Of a DNA stretch of 64,000 nt, positions 15,410-24,900 are shown piece after piece. The DNA comes from Ardenticatenaceae bacterium. GTDB lineage: Bacteria > Chloroflexota > Anaerolineae > Promineifilales > Promineifilaceae. How positions within the stretch are numbered: the first letter of the stretch is position 1; each line of letters opens with the position of its first letter. The DNA lies in contig JACKBQ010000002.1 of the NCBI GenBank assembly GCA_020634455.1, positions 1,178,001 through 1,242,000 of the forward strand, written 5' to 3'. The notes beneath the pieces were generated by a model. That model did not search any database. It saw nothing but the letters and a program-made list of their open reading frames with translations, and had not been told where the DNA came from. The position numbers were made by a program, and so were the translations under genes.

Positions 15410-16974
15410 ATTCACACGACACGATCATCATCCTTGATTACGGCGCGCAGTACAGCCAGCTGATTGCCCGACGGGTGCGCGAAGCCAACGTGTACAGCCG
15501 CCTCGTTTCCTGGTCCACGCCAGCGGAAGAGGTGCTGGTGCACCAGCCCAAGGGATTTATCTTGAGCGGCGGGCCAAACAGTGTCTATGATGACGGCGCG
15601 CCCACGCTGCCGGATTACGTGATTGAGAGCGGTCTGCCGGTGCTGGGCATCTGCTATGGGATGCAGCTTTTGGCCAATCGGCTGGGCGGCCGGGTAGTCT
15701 ATAGTCAGCATCGCGAGTACGGTCCGGCTACATTGCATCTGGATCAGCCGGACGATCCGCTGTTTCGTGGCTGGCAGGTGGCGGCTGTGGAGCCGCACCA
15801 AAGCCAGGTGTGGATGAGCCACGGCGATAAGGTGGAGGCGCTGCCCAACGGTTTTGTGCCGCTGGCCCATTCCGATAATTCACCGTTTGCGGCGGCGGCT
15901 GATGTGGCGCGGGGGTATTACGCCGTGCAGTTTCATCCCGAAGTGGTGCATACGACCCAGGGGGCGCGGTTGCTGAGCAACTTTGTCCACCACATTTGCG
16001 GCTGCGGCGCGGATTGGAATCCGGCCAACTTTATTGATGAGCAGGTGGGATTGATTCGGGCACAGGTGGGAAACGGCCGTGTTGTGCTTGGTCTTAGCGG
16101 CGGGGTAGATTCGGCCGTGGCGGCCGCCCTCATTCACCGGGCAATCGGCGAACAGCTTACCTGCATTTTTGTCGATCATGGTCTGCTGCGTCAGGGGGAG
16201 GCAACGCAGGTAGTCGAAACATTTCAGCGAGAACAGGGCATGAACCTGATTGCCGTCAACGCTGTGGAAGAATATTTGGATATCCTGGATGGCGTGACCG
16301 ATCCAGAGCAAAAGCGGCGGCTGATTGGCGAAAAGTTCGTGCGCATCTTTGAACGCGAGGCCAACAAGCTGGGCCAGATCGACTTTTTGGCTCAAGGAAC
16401 CATCTACCCGGACGTGATCGAAAGTGCGGGCAAGGGCAAAAAGGACGCCCACGTTATCAAGACGCACCACAACGTTGGCGGCTTGCCCGATGACATGGAT
16501 TTTGAATTGGTCGAGCCGCTGCGGGAGCTGTTCAAGGACGAAGTGCGTACCGTCGGCTCGGCGTTGGGCCTGCCAGACAGCATCATCTGGCGGCAACCGT
16601 TTCCGGGGCCGGGGCTGGCGATTCGCTGCCTGGGTGTAATTACCTGGGAGCGGCTGGAGCGGTTGCGGCTAGCGGACGCCATCTTTGTGGAGGAGCTGCG
16701 CCGGGCAGAGATGCTCCGCGCTGGGACGCAGCAGTCGTTTGCGGTGCTGCTGCCGGTGAAGAGCGTGGGGGTGATGGGAGACGGCCGTACCTACCAGGAA
16801 GTCATTGCCCTGCGCGCCGTGACCACCGAAGATTTTATGACGGCCGATTGGGCCAGACTACCGTACGAGCTGCTGGCAAAGGTGAGCCGCCGCATTGTGA
16901 ATGAGGTGGCCGGGGTGAACCGGGTGGTGCTGGACATTACCTCCAAGCCGCCGGGGACAATTGAGTGGGAGTAG
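15406..16974 (+). CDS. guaA: GMP synthase (glutamine-hydrolysing)
   Basis: GuaA converts XMP, ATP and glutamine to GMP. The 522 residues hold a class I glutamine amidotransferase with GICYGMQLLA (nucleophile Cys) and VQFHPEVVHT (His/Glu), an ATP pyrophosphatase with PP-loop GLSGGVDSAVAAALI, and the C-terminal dimerisation domain ending DITSKPPGTIEWE, the typical GuaA terminus. The start is TTG at 15406, overlapping the previous stop (TTGA). The region is complete with no missing motif. Downstream lies an ACGGCCGT site but no clear terminator. Confidence 0.97.
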   Translation: MNSHDTIIILDYGAQYSQLIARRVREANVYSRLVSWSTPAEEVLVHQPKGFILSGGPNSVYDDGAPTLPDYVIESGLPVLGICYGMQLLANRLGGRVVYSQHREYGPATLHLDQPDDPLFRGWQVAAVEPHQSQVWMSHGDKVEALPNGFVPLAHSDNSPFAAAADVARGYYAVQFHPEVVHTTQGARLLSNFVHHICGCGADWNPANFIDEQVGLIRAQVGNGRVVLGLSGGVDSAVAAALIHRAIGEQLTCIFVDHGLLRQGEATQVVETFQREQGMNLIAVNAVEEYLDILDGVTDPEQKRRLIGEKFVRIFEREANKLGQIDFLAQGTIYPDVIESAGKGKKDAHVIKTHHNVGGLPDDMDFELVEPLRELFKDEVRTVGSALGLPDSIIWRQPFPGPGLAIRCLGVITWERLERLRLADAIFVEELRRAEMLRAGTQQSFAVLLPVKSVGVMGDGRTYQEVIALRAVTTEDFMTADWARLPYELLAKVSRRIVNEVAGVNRVVLDITSKPPGTIEWE

Positions 16975-17084
16975 TGCAACGGAACGGCCGTAATCAGCGT
17001 AATGTTTCATGTAAATTTTGGCAATAAGCGCGTGTTACAATAAGGTGACTCGCGCTGCTTTTTTTGAGTACAGGAGAGAAACTC

Positions 17085-18050
17085 ATGGATTACGGAAACC
17101 TTTTCCGGCGCGGTTGGGAAATCGTTTGGCAAAATAAATATCTATTCATTCTCGGCTTTTTAGCCGCATTGGGCGGCGGCAGTGGCGGCAACTCCGGGGG
17201 TAATTTTAACTACAGCGTGCCTGGCCCCAGCGGCAGCGACGTTCCGGCTGAGATGTTTGAGGAGTTTACCCAATTTTGGACGCAGTACGGCGGCTTGATT
17301 TTGGGTCTGTTCTGCTTCTTCTTCATTCTCGGCATTGTGTTTTGGCTAATTCGCCTGGCGGCAGTAGGCGGCCTGATTGAGTCGGTAGACCGCATTGAGG
17401 CTGGCGAGAAGATGTCTTTGGGCAAAGCATTTTCGGCTGGCGTGGCCCGCATTTGGAGCCTTGTGGGGCTGAGTGTGCTGCTCAATCTGCCATTTATACT
17501 TGTTGGTTTGCTGTTTGCGAGCTTTGGCGGGTCGTTTTTTGTGACGGCAATGCGGAACGGCGGCGATTTTGCCGGGTTTGAACCAGCATTTGGTGGCTTT
17601 TTTGCCTGCCTTGGGCTGTTGGCCTGTTTCTTGGTTCCGTTGGGCATTGTGGTGGCCATCGTGCAGCCGTTTGCCATGCGCGGGCTCGTGCTCAAGCAGC
17701 TCGGCGTGGTAGACAGCATTCGGCACGGCTGGCAAGTTGTGCGCGACAATATTGGCGATATTTTGCTGCTGGGCATCGCTTTTATGGTGATTGGCTTCCT
17801 GTTCGGTCTGGTGACCTTGGTTTTTACATTGCCTTTCGCTTTCTTAGCGGCGGGCCCCTTCTTATTGGATGCGATTCAGGGCAACACGATTGATTTTGGC
17901 GTAACGGAAGTACTGTCATTGGCGTTTGGCGGCCTTTGTTTGGGCTTGGTTGGCGCGGCCGTGAATTCGGTGCTGACCGCTTACCGTTCCGCCACGGTGA
18001 CGTTGGCTTACCACCAGTTTGTGCAAAAGCCGGTTATCGGTGAGCCGTAA
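17085..18050 (+). CDS. polytopic membrane protein (paralogue 1)
   Basis: A 321-residue protein with about six membrane segments. The ATG at 17085 (MDYGNLFRRGWEIVWQNKYL) has GGAGA upstream. A Gly/Ser-rich loop (about 28-45) and an amphipathic stretch follow the first helix. The family resembles uncharacterised membrane proteins with a repeated RxGWxxVxxNxxxxL unit, seen again near residue 215 (IRHGWQVVRDNIGDILLLG). The next gene encodes a related protein with the same internal architecture (TAVRQTWQRIRQHFGDVF), so the pair probably forms one membrane complex. Function unknown. Confidence 0.75.
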   Translation: MDYGNLFRRGWEIVWQNKYLFILGFLAALGGGSGGNSGGNFNYSVPGPSGSDVPAEMFEEFTQFWTQYGGLILGLFCFFFILGIVFWLIRLAAVGGLIESVDRIEAGEKMSLGKAFSAGVARIWSLVGLSVLLNLPFILVGLLFASFGGSFFVTAMRNGGDFAGFEPAFGGFFACLGLLACFLVPLGIVVAIVQPFAMRGLVLKQLGVVDSIRHGWQVVRDNIGDILLLGIAFMVIGFLFGLVTLVFTLPFAFLAAGPFLLDAIQGNTIDFGVTEVLSLAFGGLCLGLVGAAVNSVLTAYRSATVTLAYHQFVQKPVIGEP

Positions 18051-18110
18051 TCGGTAAACGGTAAGCGGTAAACGGTAAGCGGATTACCGTTTACGGATAA
18101 CCGATTACCG
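18046..18110. repeat. tandem-word palindrome (CGGTAAAC family)
   Basis: Words GGTAATC/GGTAAACGGTAAGC face CCGTTTACGGATAACCGATTACC. The first unit supplies the TAA stop of the preceding membrane protein gene. Copies of the family lie at 24836 and 35164. Confidence 0.8.
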
Positions 18111-18126
18111 AACTCCGACAGTTGAT

Positions 18127-19065
18127 ATGACCCCAGACTTACTCTCGCGCTCCTGGACGCTGCTGCGGCGGGACCCCTTCCTGCTCTGGTTGGGGCTGGG
18201 CATGAGCCTGAGCAGTTTGTTTGGCACCGGTTGGCGGCTGTGGGGCGCGCAGCTCATCACGCTAAATTTTGCCGGACTCACTAATCTTCAAACAATCGAA
18301 TCATTGCTGTTTAGCGATGAGATTTTGCAAATGCAGCAGCTCCTTTGGCGGGGGCTGCTGCTGGCGTTTGGGCAGTTTGTGCTGGTTTGGCTAATTGCTT
18401 TGTTGGCAGAGGCGGGGATTGTGGCGGCGGTTACGGCCGTTTCCCACCAAAACCCTACTTCCTTACACCACGCCATCCAACAGGGTCGCCGCTGGCTGAG
18501 CCGCTTTCTGGCGATTGATCTGCTTGTCTTTTTCCCCTGGTTTCTTATTGCTTTGCTGCTTCTGCTGATTTTGCTGGTTTTGGCTTTGCTGCTGGCCAGC
18601 TTTGCCGCCAGCGAGCCGAGTTTAGGTAAAGTTTTTACCACCACAGGCGTAGGACTTTTTTGCATCCTTGGGCTGGCGCTCCTGCTCATGCCGGTTGGTT
18701 TGGTTTCATTTTGGGTTCGGCTGCTCACGTTTCGGGAGGCGGTGGTGCATGAGGTGGCGGGCAGGACGGCCGTTCGCCAAACGTGGCAGCGCATCCGGCA
18801 ACATTTTGGGGACGTGTTTGTGCTGGTTGTGATGCTCTGGGGTGGGCAAACGCTGCTCTTGGGCGCATTTGGCCTGCTCACCTCGCCGCTGCTCACCTGG
18901 CTGACGCCGCTGACCAACTCCAGTACAATCGCCCTGCAAGCGACCTCCTGGCTGGCGCTGCTGCTGGTCACCTTGCTGGTCTGGTTGGTGCGTGGTGGCA
19001 TTGCCGCGTTTGTGGCCATCGCCTGGACGCTTGCCTATTTGAATTTAAGTGAAGAGGAGAATTAA
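18127..19065 (+). CDS. polytopic membrane protein (paralogue 2)
   Basis: A 312-residue protein with about six hydrophobic segments, several very Leu-rich (LLLLILLVLALLLASFA). It starts MTPDLLSRSWTLLRRDPFLL, a variant of the first unit of the upstream paralogue, and repeats the pattern near residue 218. The two genes run the same way, separated only by a palindrome, so they are probably one operon. Its TAA stop is the first base triplet of the next repeat. Function unknown. Confidence 0.75.
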   Translation: MTPDLLSRSWTLLRRDPFLLWLGLGMSLSSLFGTGWRLWGAQLITLNFAGLTNLQTIESLLFSDEILQMQQLLWRGLLLAFGQFVLVWLIALLAEAGIVAAVTAVSHQNPTSLHHAIQQGRRWLSRFLAIDLLVFFPWFLIALLLLLILLVLALLLASFAASEPSLGKVFTTTGVGLFCILGLALLLMPVGLVSFWVRLLTFREAVVHEVAGRTAVRQTWQRIRQHFGDVFVLVVMLWGGQTLLLGAFGLLTSPLLTWLTPLTNSSTIALQATSWLALLLVTLLVWLVRGGIAAFVAIAWTLAYLNLSEEEN

Positions 19066-19275
19066 CCACAGATTTCGCAGATTACACAGATTAAAGGCAT
19101 TACTTCAGAAAGCAATCCACTTTTTTCTTGTCATTCCCGTGAAAACGGGAATCCATCGCTGGCTTCAATAATGGATTCCCGCCTGCGCGGGGATGACAGA
19201 ATTATGATGGTTTTGAAACGAAGAAAATTGTCGTAGCAAGGCAAAAATCTGCGCCAATCTGCGAAATCTGCGGAT
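19063..19275. repeat. nested repeats: CGCAGATT palindrome with an inserted REP element
   Basis: Outer arms at 19063-19092 (TAACCACAGATTTCGCAG and on) and 19246-19275 (CTGCGCCAATCTGCG and on) are inverted copies. Between them lies a second, unrelated palindrome at 19128-19201 bounded by TTGTCATTCCCGTGAAAACG and GCGGGGATGACAGAA. The inner one belongs to the widespread REP type whose translation gives VIPAQAGIH. The layout reads as one element inserted into the loop of another. Confidence 0.75.
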
Positions 19276-19284
19276 GGAAAGTGT

Positions 19285-21312
19285 ATGAATCAAAGACTTG
19301 GCGTAGATACCGGCGGTACGTTTACAGATTTTGTTTGGCTGAGTGAAGACGGCCGTACCCAAATCCACAAACAGCTCAGCACCCCACACGATCCTTCTGA
19401 AGCGATTTTAGCGGGGATGGCGGGGATGAATGTACCAGAAACGGCCGATATCGTGCACGGCAGCACGGTGGCCACCAACGCCCTGCTGGAGCGCAAAGGG
19501 GCGCGTACGGCGCTCATCACCACGAAGGGGTTTGCCGATGTGCTGGCCATCGGGCGGCAAAATCGGCCCGACATTTACGCCCTGGTGCCGCAAAAACCAC
19601 CGCCGCTGGTGCCTGCGCCGTGGCGGTTGGAAGTAGCTGAGCGCGTTACCGCCGATGGCTCGGTGCTGCATCCGCTCAACCTGGCTGAGCTGCCCGCCAT
19701 CTGGCAAACGCTGCAAGCGGAGCAAATCGAATCGGTGGCGGTTTGCCTGCTGTTTTCCTTTTTGCGGCCGCAGCATGAGCGGCAAATCCGCCAATTTTTG
19801 CAGGAACAAGCGGGCGACAACCTGTTCATCTCCCTCTCGTCTGACATTTTGCCCGAATACCGCGAGTACGAACGCACGGCCACAACGGTCATCAACGCCT
19901 ACGTCGCGCCGTTGATGACGCGCTATTTGCGTCGTTTGGCCGTTGGGGTGCAACCACGTCGCCTATCGGTGATGCAGAGCAACGGCGGCATCATTTCGGC
20001 GGAGACGGCGGGTACGGAGGCGGCACGGACGGTGCTGTCTGGCCCGGCGGGCGGCGTGGTTGGGGCGCGATTTGTAGCCGAACAGGCAGGCTTCCCTGAC
20101 ATTATCACCTTCGACATGGGCGGCACGAGTACTGACGTGGCGCTGTGTCCGGGCCACTTACCCACCACCGCTAGCGGCGAGATTGCTGGACTGCCGCTGC
20201 GTTTGCCCATCATTGATATTCACACGGTGGGGGCGGGCGGCGGCAGCATTTCCAGCGTGGATGCGGGCGGCGCTTTGCAGGTGGGGCCTGAAAGCGCGGG
20301 GGCATTTCCGGGACCGGCTTGTTATGGCCGTTCCACAACTCTCCAAGCTACCACCACCGATGCTAACCTGGTTTTAGGTCGCCTGGATGCGGATCGCTTT
20401 TTGGGCGGTACGATGCGGTTGGATGTGGCAGCGGCACGTGAGGCAATGAGGGGTTTGGCTGAGGCAATGGGGGTGGACGAGGTGGAAACGGCCGCTTGGG
20501 GGATCATCCAGGTAGCCAATGCCAACATGGAGCGAGCCATCCGCCGCATTTCAGTGGAGCGGGGCTACGACCCGCGCCGCTTTACCCTGATGCCGTTTGG
20601 CGGGGCTGGGCCGCTGCACGCCTGCGAAATGGCCGAAAATCTGCAAATTCCCCGCGTGTTAGTGCCGCCCGTGCCTGGGGTGCTGTCGGCCCTGGGGATG
20701 TTGGTGGCCGCGCCCACCAAGGATTATTCGCAGACGGTGATGTGCACCGTGCAGGCGTGGTCCGAGGTGGATGAGGCGTGGCTGGTGCAGGAAGTAGCAC
20801 CTATCGCTGCCCGCGCCGTCGCTGAAATGGCAGCGGAGGGTTACGAGGAATCTGATTTGACGCTGCGTTACCGGCTGGACGTGCGCTACAAGGGGCAGTC
20901 GCACGAGTTGACCGTGCCCTGGGCCACGGGCGACTTCGCAGTCAGTGAGCTGTTCCACGCGGCACATGAACAGCGGTACGGTTATCGTTTGCCGGAAAGT
21001 GAGCTGTTGGAGGTGGTGACGCTGCGGGTAACGGCCGTTGCGCCCGTCGAGCCACCCGCCATCCAGCAAGCGCCGTTGGGTGACCCAGATGCCAGCGTAG
21101 CGATGGTGGGGGATAAGTCGGTGTGGTTTAGAGATGGGGCACAAGTGACCAAACTTTATGACCGGGAAAAGTTGCACCCTGGCCATCGGTTCAGCGGTCC
21201 CGCGATTGTGTTTCAGTATGACACGACGATTGTAATTCCACCGGGGTGGGAAACGGCCGTTGATGTGTATGGCAATTTGGTTTTGACGGTTGGGATGGAG
21301 ATTGGAGATTAG
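19285..21312 (+). CDS. hydantoinase/oxoprolinase HyuA-type subunit
   Basis: An ATP-dependent ring-opening subunit of the N-methylhydantoinase A / 5-oxoprolinase family, 675 residues, normal length. An actin-like ATPase core shows GVDTGGTFTDFVW (residues 5-17), HGSTVATNALLERKGA, GPAGGVVGARFV, TFDMGGTSTDVALC and GAGGGSISSVD. The C-terminal hydantoinase domain ends at the repeat. The usual partner HyuB is not adjacent, so it must act with an unlinked subunit or alone. The last codons (MEIGD and stop) are themselves repeat words (GGAGATTGGAGATTAG), so the native C-terminus was probably replaced by the palindrome. The substrate is not predictable. Confidence 0.85.
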   Translation: MNQRLGVDTGGTFTDFVWLSEDGRTQIHKQLSTPHDPSEAILAGMAGMNVPETADIVHGSTVATNALLERKGARTALITTKGFADVLAIGRQNRPDIYALVPQKPPPLVPAPWRLEVAERVTADGSVLHPLNLAELPAIWQTLQAEQIESVAVCLLFSFLRPQHERQIRQFLQEQAGDNLFISLSSDILPEYREYERTATTVINAYVAPLMTRYLRRLAVGVQPRRLSVMQSNGGIISAETAGTEAARTVLSGPAGGVVGARFVAEQAGFPDIITFDMGGTSTDVALCPGHLPTTASGEIAGLPLRLPIIDIHTVGAGGGSISSVDAGGALQVGPESAGAFPGPACYGRSTTLQATTTDANLVLGRLDADRFLGGTMRLDVAAAREAMRGLAEAMGVDEVETAAWGIIQVANANMERAIRRISVERGYDPRRFTLMPFGGAGPLHACEMAENLQIPRVLVPPVPGVLSALGMLVAAPTKDYSQTVMCTVQAWSEVDEAWLVQEVAPIAARAVAEMAAEGYEESDLTLRYRLDVRYKGQSHELTVPWATGDFAVSELFHAAHEQRYGYRLPESELLEVVTLRVTAVAPVEPPAIQQAPLGDPDASVAMVGDKSVWFRDGAQVTKLYDREKLHPGHRFSGPAIVFQYDTTIVIPPGWETAVDVYGNLVLTVGMEIGD

Positions 21313-21358
21313 AAGATTGGAGACTGGATAATCTCAAATCTCCAGTCTCCAATCTCCC
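21297..21358. repeat. tandem-word palindrome (GGAGATT family)
   Basis: Left words GGAGATTGGAGATTAG overlap the HyuA stop; right words CTCCAGTCTCCAATCTCC lie just before the EF-G paralogue stop. It fills the convergent junction. Confidence 0.8.
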
Positions 21359-21364
21359 TAAAAA

Positions 21365-23431
21365 TTAGCTTTCTTCCTCAGCCGCTTTGGCTTTGGCAAT
21401 TACGTCGGCTTGCATGTGGGTGGGGACACGGCCGTATCGCAAATATTTCATGCTAAACACGCCGCGCCCTTGGGTCATCGAGCGCAGGTCGGCGGTGTAG
21501 GTTTGCATTTCGGCCAGCGGCACTTCGGCTTTTACAATGCTCTTGGTGCCTTCCTGGTCCATGCCGAGCACGCGCGCGCGCCGGGTGTTCATGTCGCCCA
21601 GGATGTCACCCATGTTGTCTGCCGGAACCGTCACCGACACTTCGTAGATTGGCTCCAGCAGCACAGGCCCAGCGCCGAGCATGGCTTGCTTAAACCCTTC
21701 ACGCCCGGCCGTCTGGAAAGCGATTTCCTTGGAGTCTACGGGGTGCTCTTTACCGTCGTAAACGATGGCTTTGACACCTACCACAGGGAAACCAGCCACC
21801 GGGCCAGCTTCCAATGCCTGACGGCACCCTTTTTCCGTAGCGGCCACGAAGGGTGCAGAGATGGAGCCGCCAAAGATTTCTGAGCCAAAGTCGAATTCAG
21901 CATCGTCATCCAGGGATTCTACGCGCAAGAACACGCGGGCGTACTGCCCAGCGCCGCCGGACTGTTTCTTGTGGGTGTATTCGGCGGAGTTGGTTTTGGT
22001 GATCGTTTCCCGGTACGGAACTTTGGGAACCGTGGTGCTGAAATGGACGCCAAATTTGGATTCCGCTTTTTTGACGGCAATGTCCAGGTGGGTGGTGCCC
22101 ATGCCCGCCAGGATGGTTTCGTGGGTGGCTGGTTCTGTGTGCCATTTCAGGGTGGGGTCTTCGATGGTGAGGCGGGTGAGCGCCTGACTGAGCTTGGCCA
22201 CGTCCGATTGGGAAACCGGGTGAATGGCGACCTGAGAGATGGGATTAGGCTGCTCAATGGCTGGCAGCTGCAATTTGTTGCCTTTGTCGCAGAGGGTGTC
22301 GTTGGTGTGGGCGTCGCCCAATTTTACAACAGCGCCGATGTCGCCGCTGTGCAGTTTGGCGATGCTGTTTTGCTCTTTGCCGGTCAAGATTTGCAGGGAG
22401 CCAACACGAATTTCGCTGTCGCTCTTGGCATCCCAGATGCGACTGTCTGATTCCAAAATACCGCCATAAACTCGGAGATAGCTCATACGGCCGTATGGGT
22501 CTTCGCGTGTTTTAAAAATGAAAGCAGCCAACGGGGAAGTATCATCTACTTTATAGGTAACTTCCTCGCCAGTGTCGTTGGTGGCGGTGAAGCCTTCTGT
22601 CTGGTTGGGGGCAGGGAAGAGGCGTACCATCGCGTTCATCAGCGGCACAACGGCCACATTTGCTTGCGGCGCGCTGTAAATAACAGGAATGGCAGAACCC
22701 TGCTGCATGGCCAGCTTTAAGCCCCGAATAATATCTTCGTCTGGCAAGCCATCATTCTCGAAATATTTTTCCATCAAGGCGTCGTCGCCTTCGGCAGCGG
22801 CTTCAACAATAGCCAGGTGCGCTTCTTCGGCTGCGTCTGCCAGATCGTCGGGAATTGGACCGCGCTCGTCGTTTTCGCCCAGGCGAGCTTCCATGGATAG
22901 CAAGTCAACGACGCCTTTGAAGGTTGCGCCTTCGCCGATGGGCAGTTGGAGGGGGATGAAATTACCGCTGAGGTTATCTAGCACACTTTGGTAAGCGCGG
23001 GCGGCACGTACATTGTCCCGATCCATCTTGTTAATGACAACGACGCGAGGCAGGTTGCGTTTTTCTGCTTCGGCCCAGACGATCTCGGTACCTACTTCTA
23101 CGCCAGCGACGGCTTCTACCAACACGACTGCGCCTTCGGCAACGGCCAGAGCGGCATTGACTTCACCAATGAAGTCCGCGTAGCCAGGGGTGTCCATCAC
23201 ATTAATTTTGGCATCTTTCCATTCAATGGGGGCCAGGGCGGTGGCGACGGAGCTGTGGCGGTTGATTTCTTCTTCTTCAAAGTCCATCGCGGCTGTACCA
23301 CTTTGTACGTCTCCCATGCGGGTGGTGACCCCGGTGTTAAAGAGCATGCGCTCTACCAGGGTGGTTTTACCGGCCCCGTTGTGGGAGATAAGGGCAATGT
23401 TGCGGATTTGTCCAGTCTTGTACTCTTTCAT
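21365..23431 (-). CDS. elongation factor G-like GTPase (paralogue)
   Basis: A 688-residue translational GTPase with EF-G domain order. G1 is ISHNGAGKTTLVERM rather than the canonical AHIDAGKTT, followed by MDTPGYADFIGEV (G3) and VINKMDRDNVRA (G4). The later part has SGGAGQYARVFLRVE, GSISAPFVAATEKGCRQALE and the domain V signature NTRRARVLGMDQEG. The altered G1 and absence of rpsL/rpsG neighbours mark it as the EF-G-like paralogue found in many bacteria rather than the housekeeping FusA; its role is poorly known. AGAGG lies before the ATG. The upstream spacer is 356 bp. Confidence 0.85.
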   Translation of the reverse strand: MKEYKTGQIRNIALISHNGAGKTTLVERMLFNTGVTTRMGDVQSGTAAMDFEEEEINRHSSVATALAPIEWKDAKINVMDTPGYADFIGEVNAALAVAEGAVVLVEAVAGVEVGTEIVWAEAEKRNLPRVVVINKMDRDNVRAARAYQSVLDNLSGNFIPLQLPIGEGATFKGVVDLLSMEARLGENDERGPIPDDLADAAEEAHLAIVEAAAEGDDALMEKYFENDGLPDEDIIRGLKLAMQQGSAIPVIYSAPQANVAVVPLMNAMVRLFPAPNQTEGFTATNDTGEEVTYKVDDTSPLAAFIFKTREDPYGRMSYLRVYGGILESDSRIWDAKSDSEIRVGSLQILTGKEQNSIAKLHSGDIGAVVKLGDAHTNDTLCDKGNKLQLPAIEQPNPISQVAIHPVSQSDVAKLSQALTRLTIEDPTLKWHTEPATHETILAGMGTTHLDIAVKKAESKFGVHFSTTVPKVPYRETITKTNSAEYTHKKQSGGAGQYARVFLRVESLDDDAEFDFGSEIFGGSISAPFVAATEKGCRQALEAGPVAGFPVVGVKAIVYDGKEHPVDSKEIAFQTAGREGFKQAMLGAGPVLLEPIYEVSVTVPADNMGDILGDMNTRRARVLGMDQEGTKSIVKAEVPLAEMQTYTADLRSMTQGRGVFSMKYLRYGRVPTHMQADVIAKAKAAEEES

Positions 23432-23787
23432 TCGTTATAAACCTCTTGGAATTGGTATCATTTATAGAAATTTGAAAGCAGGCGACGAGAACTCAGGATT
23501 GAAGCGTTTTTTGGGGAATGTGGGTTGGTGCTAAAGCGTCTCAATGATGTTTTGCTTACCGCCACCTGATCGGGGAAATCAAGTGAGTGGTCCTTTCTTG
23601 ATTTGGTTTAACTGTTCCGCTCCGATTGTTTCGGATGATATTTGCCTGGCGGATCAGTAGGGAACGGAGGGGATTTTATTGGAAAGCGGGGGAGTTGTCA
23701 AAACGGTGCAACGGCCGTTCCGCTGCTGCGTAATAGGTGATAGTTGGCGTACAAACGCCTGATTTTTGTCATTTGGAGGTCTTGTAA
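23432..23787. other. 356-bp divergent spacer
   Basis: The spacer between the EF-G paralogue (minus) and the toast-rack gene (plus). It holds one ACGGCCGT site near 23709 and short inverted pieces (GATTGTTTCGGATGATA region), but no convincing open frame, riboswitch or consensus promoter. Confidence 0.5.
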
Positions 23788-24831
23788 ATGGACGATTTAT
23801 ACGAAAGCCGACAACATCAAAACGGCCGTTCCTTGTTTGGGCCGATATTCTTAATTGGGTTGGGTATCTACTTTTTACTGCGGAATTTGGGGGTTGTGTC
23901 TGATTTGAATTGGGGATTGGCGCTGCAACTGTGGCCGCTGCTGCTCATCTTTTTAGGGTTAAATATTATTGTGCGCCAGGTGAGACGGCCGTTTGGCACG
24001 TTCCTCAGCGGTATTGTCAGTTTGGCGGCAATTGGCGTGTTTGGGGCTGTGCTGCTGTTTGGCGCAGAACTGCCGTTTTTGTCCAGCTTTAATCTGCAAA
24101 CGACAGTGGAATATCGGCAGGAGACCGTTTCTGTGAGCAGCGACGATGTGGAAACGGCCGTTGTCTCCTTCGATTTGGGCGCTTTGGGGGCCAATGTAAC
24201 CGGTCTGGAAGATAGCCCCAACGTGCTGGAAGGGTCACTTGCCGTTGCAGGTGACCTCGATTTTCGGGAACGGATGCAGGGGTCGGAGGTGATCGTCTCG
24301 CTGGGTGAAAACCAGTCGGGCTGGTGGTTTGGCAATTTTGTAAGCGAAGTGGCTCAATCGCCCTGGCAAATTGGCCTTAGCCGGATCACCCCGATGAATT
24401 TGGCGGTTGATGTGGGTTCGGGCCAGACGGATTTAGCCTTGGGTAGCCTGCTGTTGTCTGATCTGTTTGTGGATATGGGCTCTGGCGCGGTAAATGTGCA
24501 GCTACCGGGTGGCGATTATGATGTGCGCCTGGATGGCGGCTCTGGCAAACTGGTGATGACGCTGCCGGTAAACGGCCGTCACGAAATTGAAATTGATGGC
24601 AGCTCCGGGGCGATGAGCCTTTTCTTACCACCCAACATGGAAGCTCGCGTTGAGGTAGACAGCGGTTCAGGCCTCGTCTCGCTGGGCGACCGCTTTGAGC
24701 GCCTCTCCGGCGATGAAAATGATGGCGTCTGGCAAACCCCCAATTACAGCGCTGACAGCGGTAACAACATTTTGATCAGGCTGGACGGTGGTTCCGGGTC
24801 ATTTTCAATTGAGCAGCAGACGGGGCGGTAA
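23788..24831 (+). CDS. LiaF/toast-rack-type membrane protein
   Basis: A 347-residue protein. The N-terminus has short paired membrane segments typical of DUF5668/LiaF (LIGLGIYFLLRNLGV, LQLWPLLLIFLGLNIIV, then IVSLAAIGVFGAVLLFGA). The C-terminal 200 residues are repeated beta strands with GSG turns (VDVGSGQTDLALG, DMGSGAVNVQLPG, LDGGSGKLVMTLP, DGSSGAMSLFLP, DSGSGLVSLG), a beta-helical toast-rack domain. Such proteins act as extracytoplasmic adhesin-like or envelope-stress modulators. A GGAGG lies 8 bp upstream of the ATG. The job here is unknown; no LiaRS genes adjoin. Confidence 0.8.
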   Translation: MDDLYESRQHQNGRSLFGPIFLIGLGIYFLLRNLGVVSDLNWGLALQLWPLLLIFLGLNIIVRQVRRPFGTFLSGIVSLAAIGVFGAVLLFGAELPFLSSFNLQTTVEYRQETVSVSSDDVETAVVSFDLGALGANVTGLEDSPNVLEGSLAVAGDLDFRERMQGSEVIVSLGENQSGWWFGNFVSEVAQSPWQIGLSRITPMNLAVDVGSGQTDLALGSLLLSDLFVDMGSGAVNVQLPGGDYDVRLDGGSGKLVMTLPVNGRHEIEIDGSSGAMSLFLPPNMEARVEVDSGSGLVSLGDRFERLSGDENDGVWQTPNYSADSGNNILIRLDGGSGSFSIEQQTGR

Positions 24832-24835
24832 GTTG

Positions 24836-24900
24836 GTGAACGGTAAACGGTAATCCGTTATCGGTTTACCGTTTACCGATAACGGATTACCGTTCACGGG
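24836..24900. repeat. tandem-word palindrome (CGGTAAAC family)
   Basis: Nearly perfect: GTGAACGGTAAACGGTAATC faces its complement GATTACCGTTCAC with inner words. On the minus strand its first unit supplies the last codons and the TAA of the sufE gene. Confidence 0.85.

Noticed and set aside
19165..19389. Minus-strand frame ending VIPAQAGIHY
   Set aside because: It is the translation of a REP-type repeat and overlaps the HyuA start.
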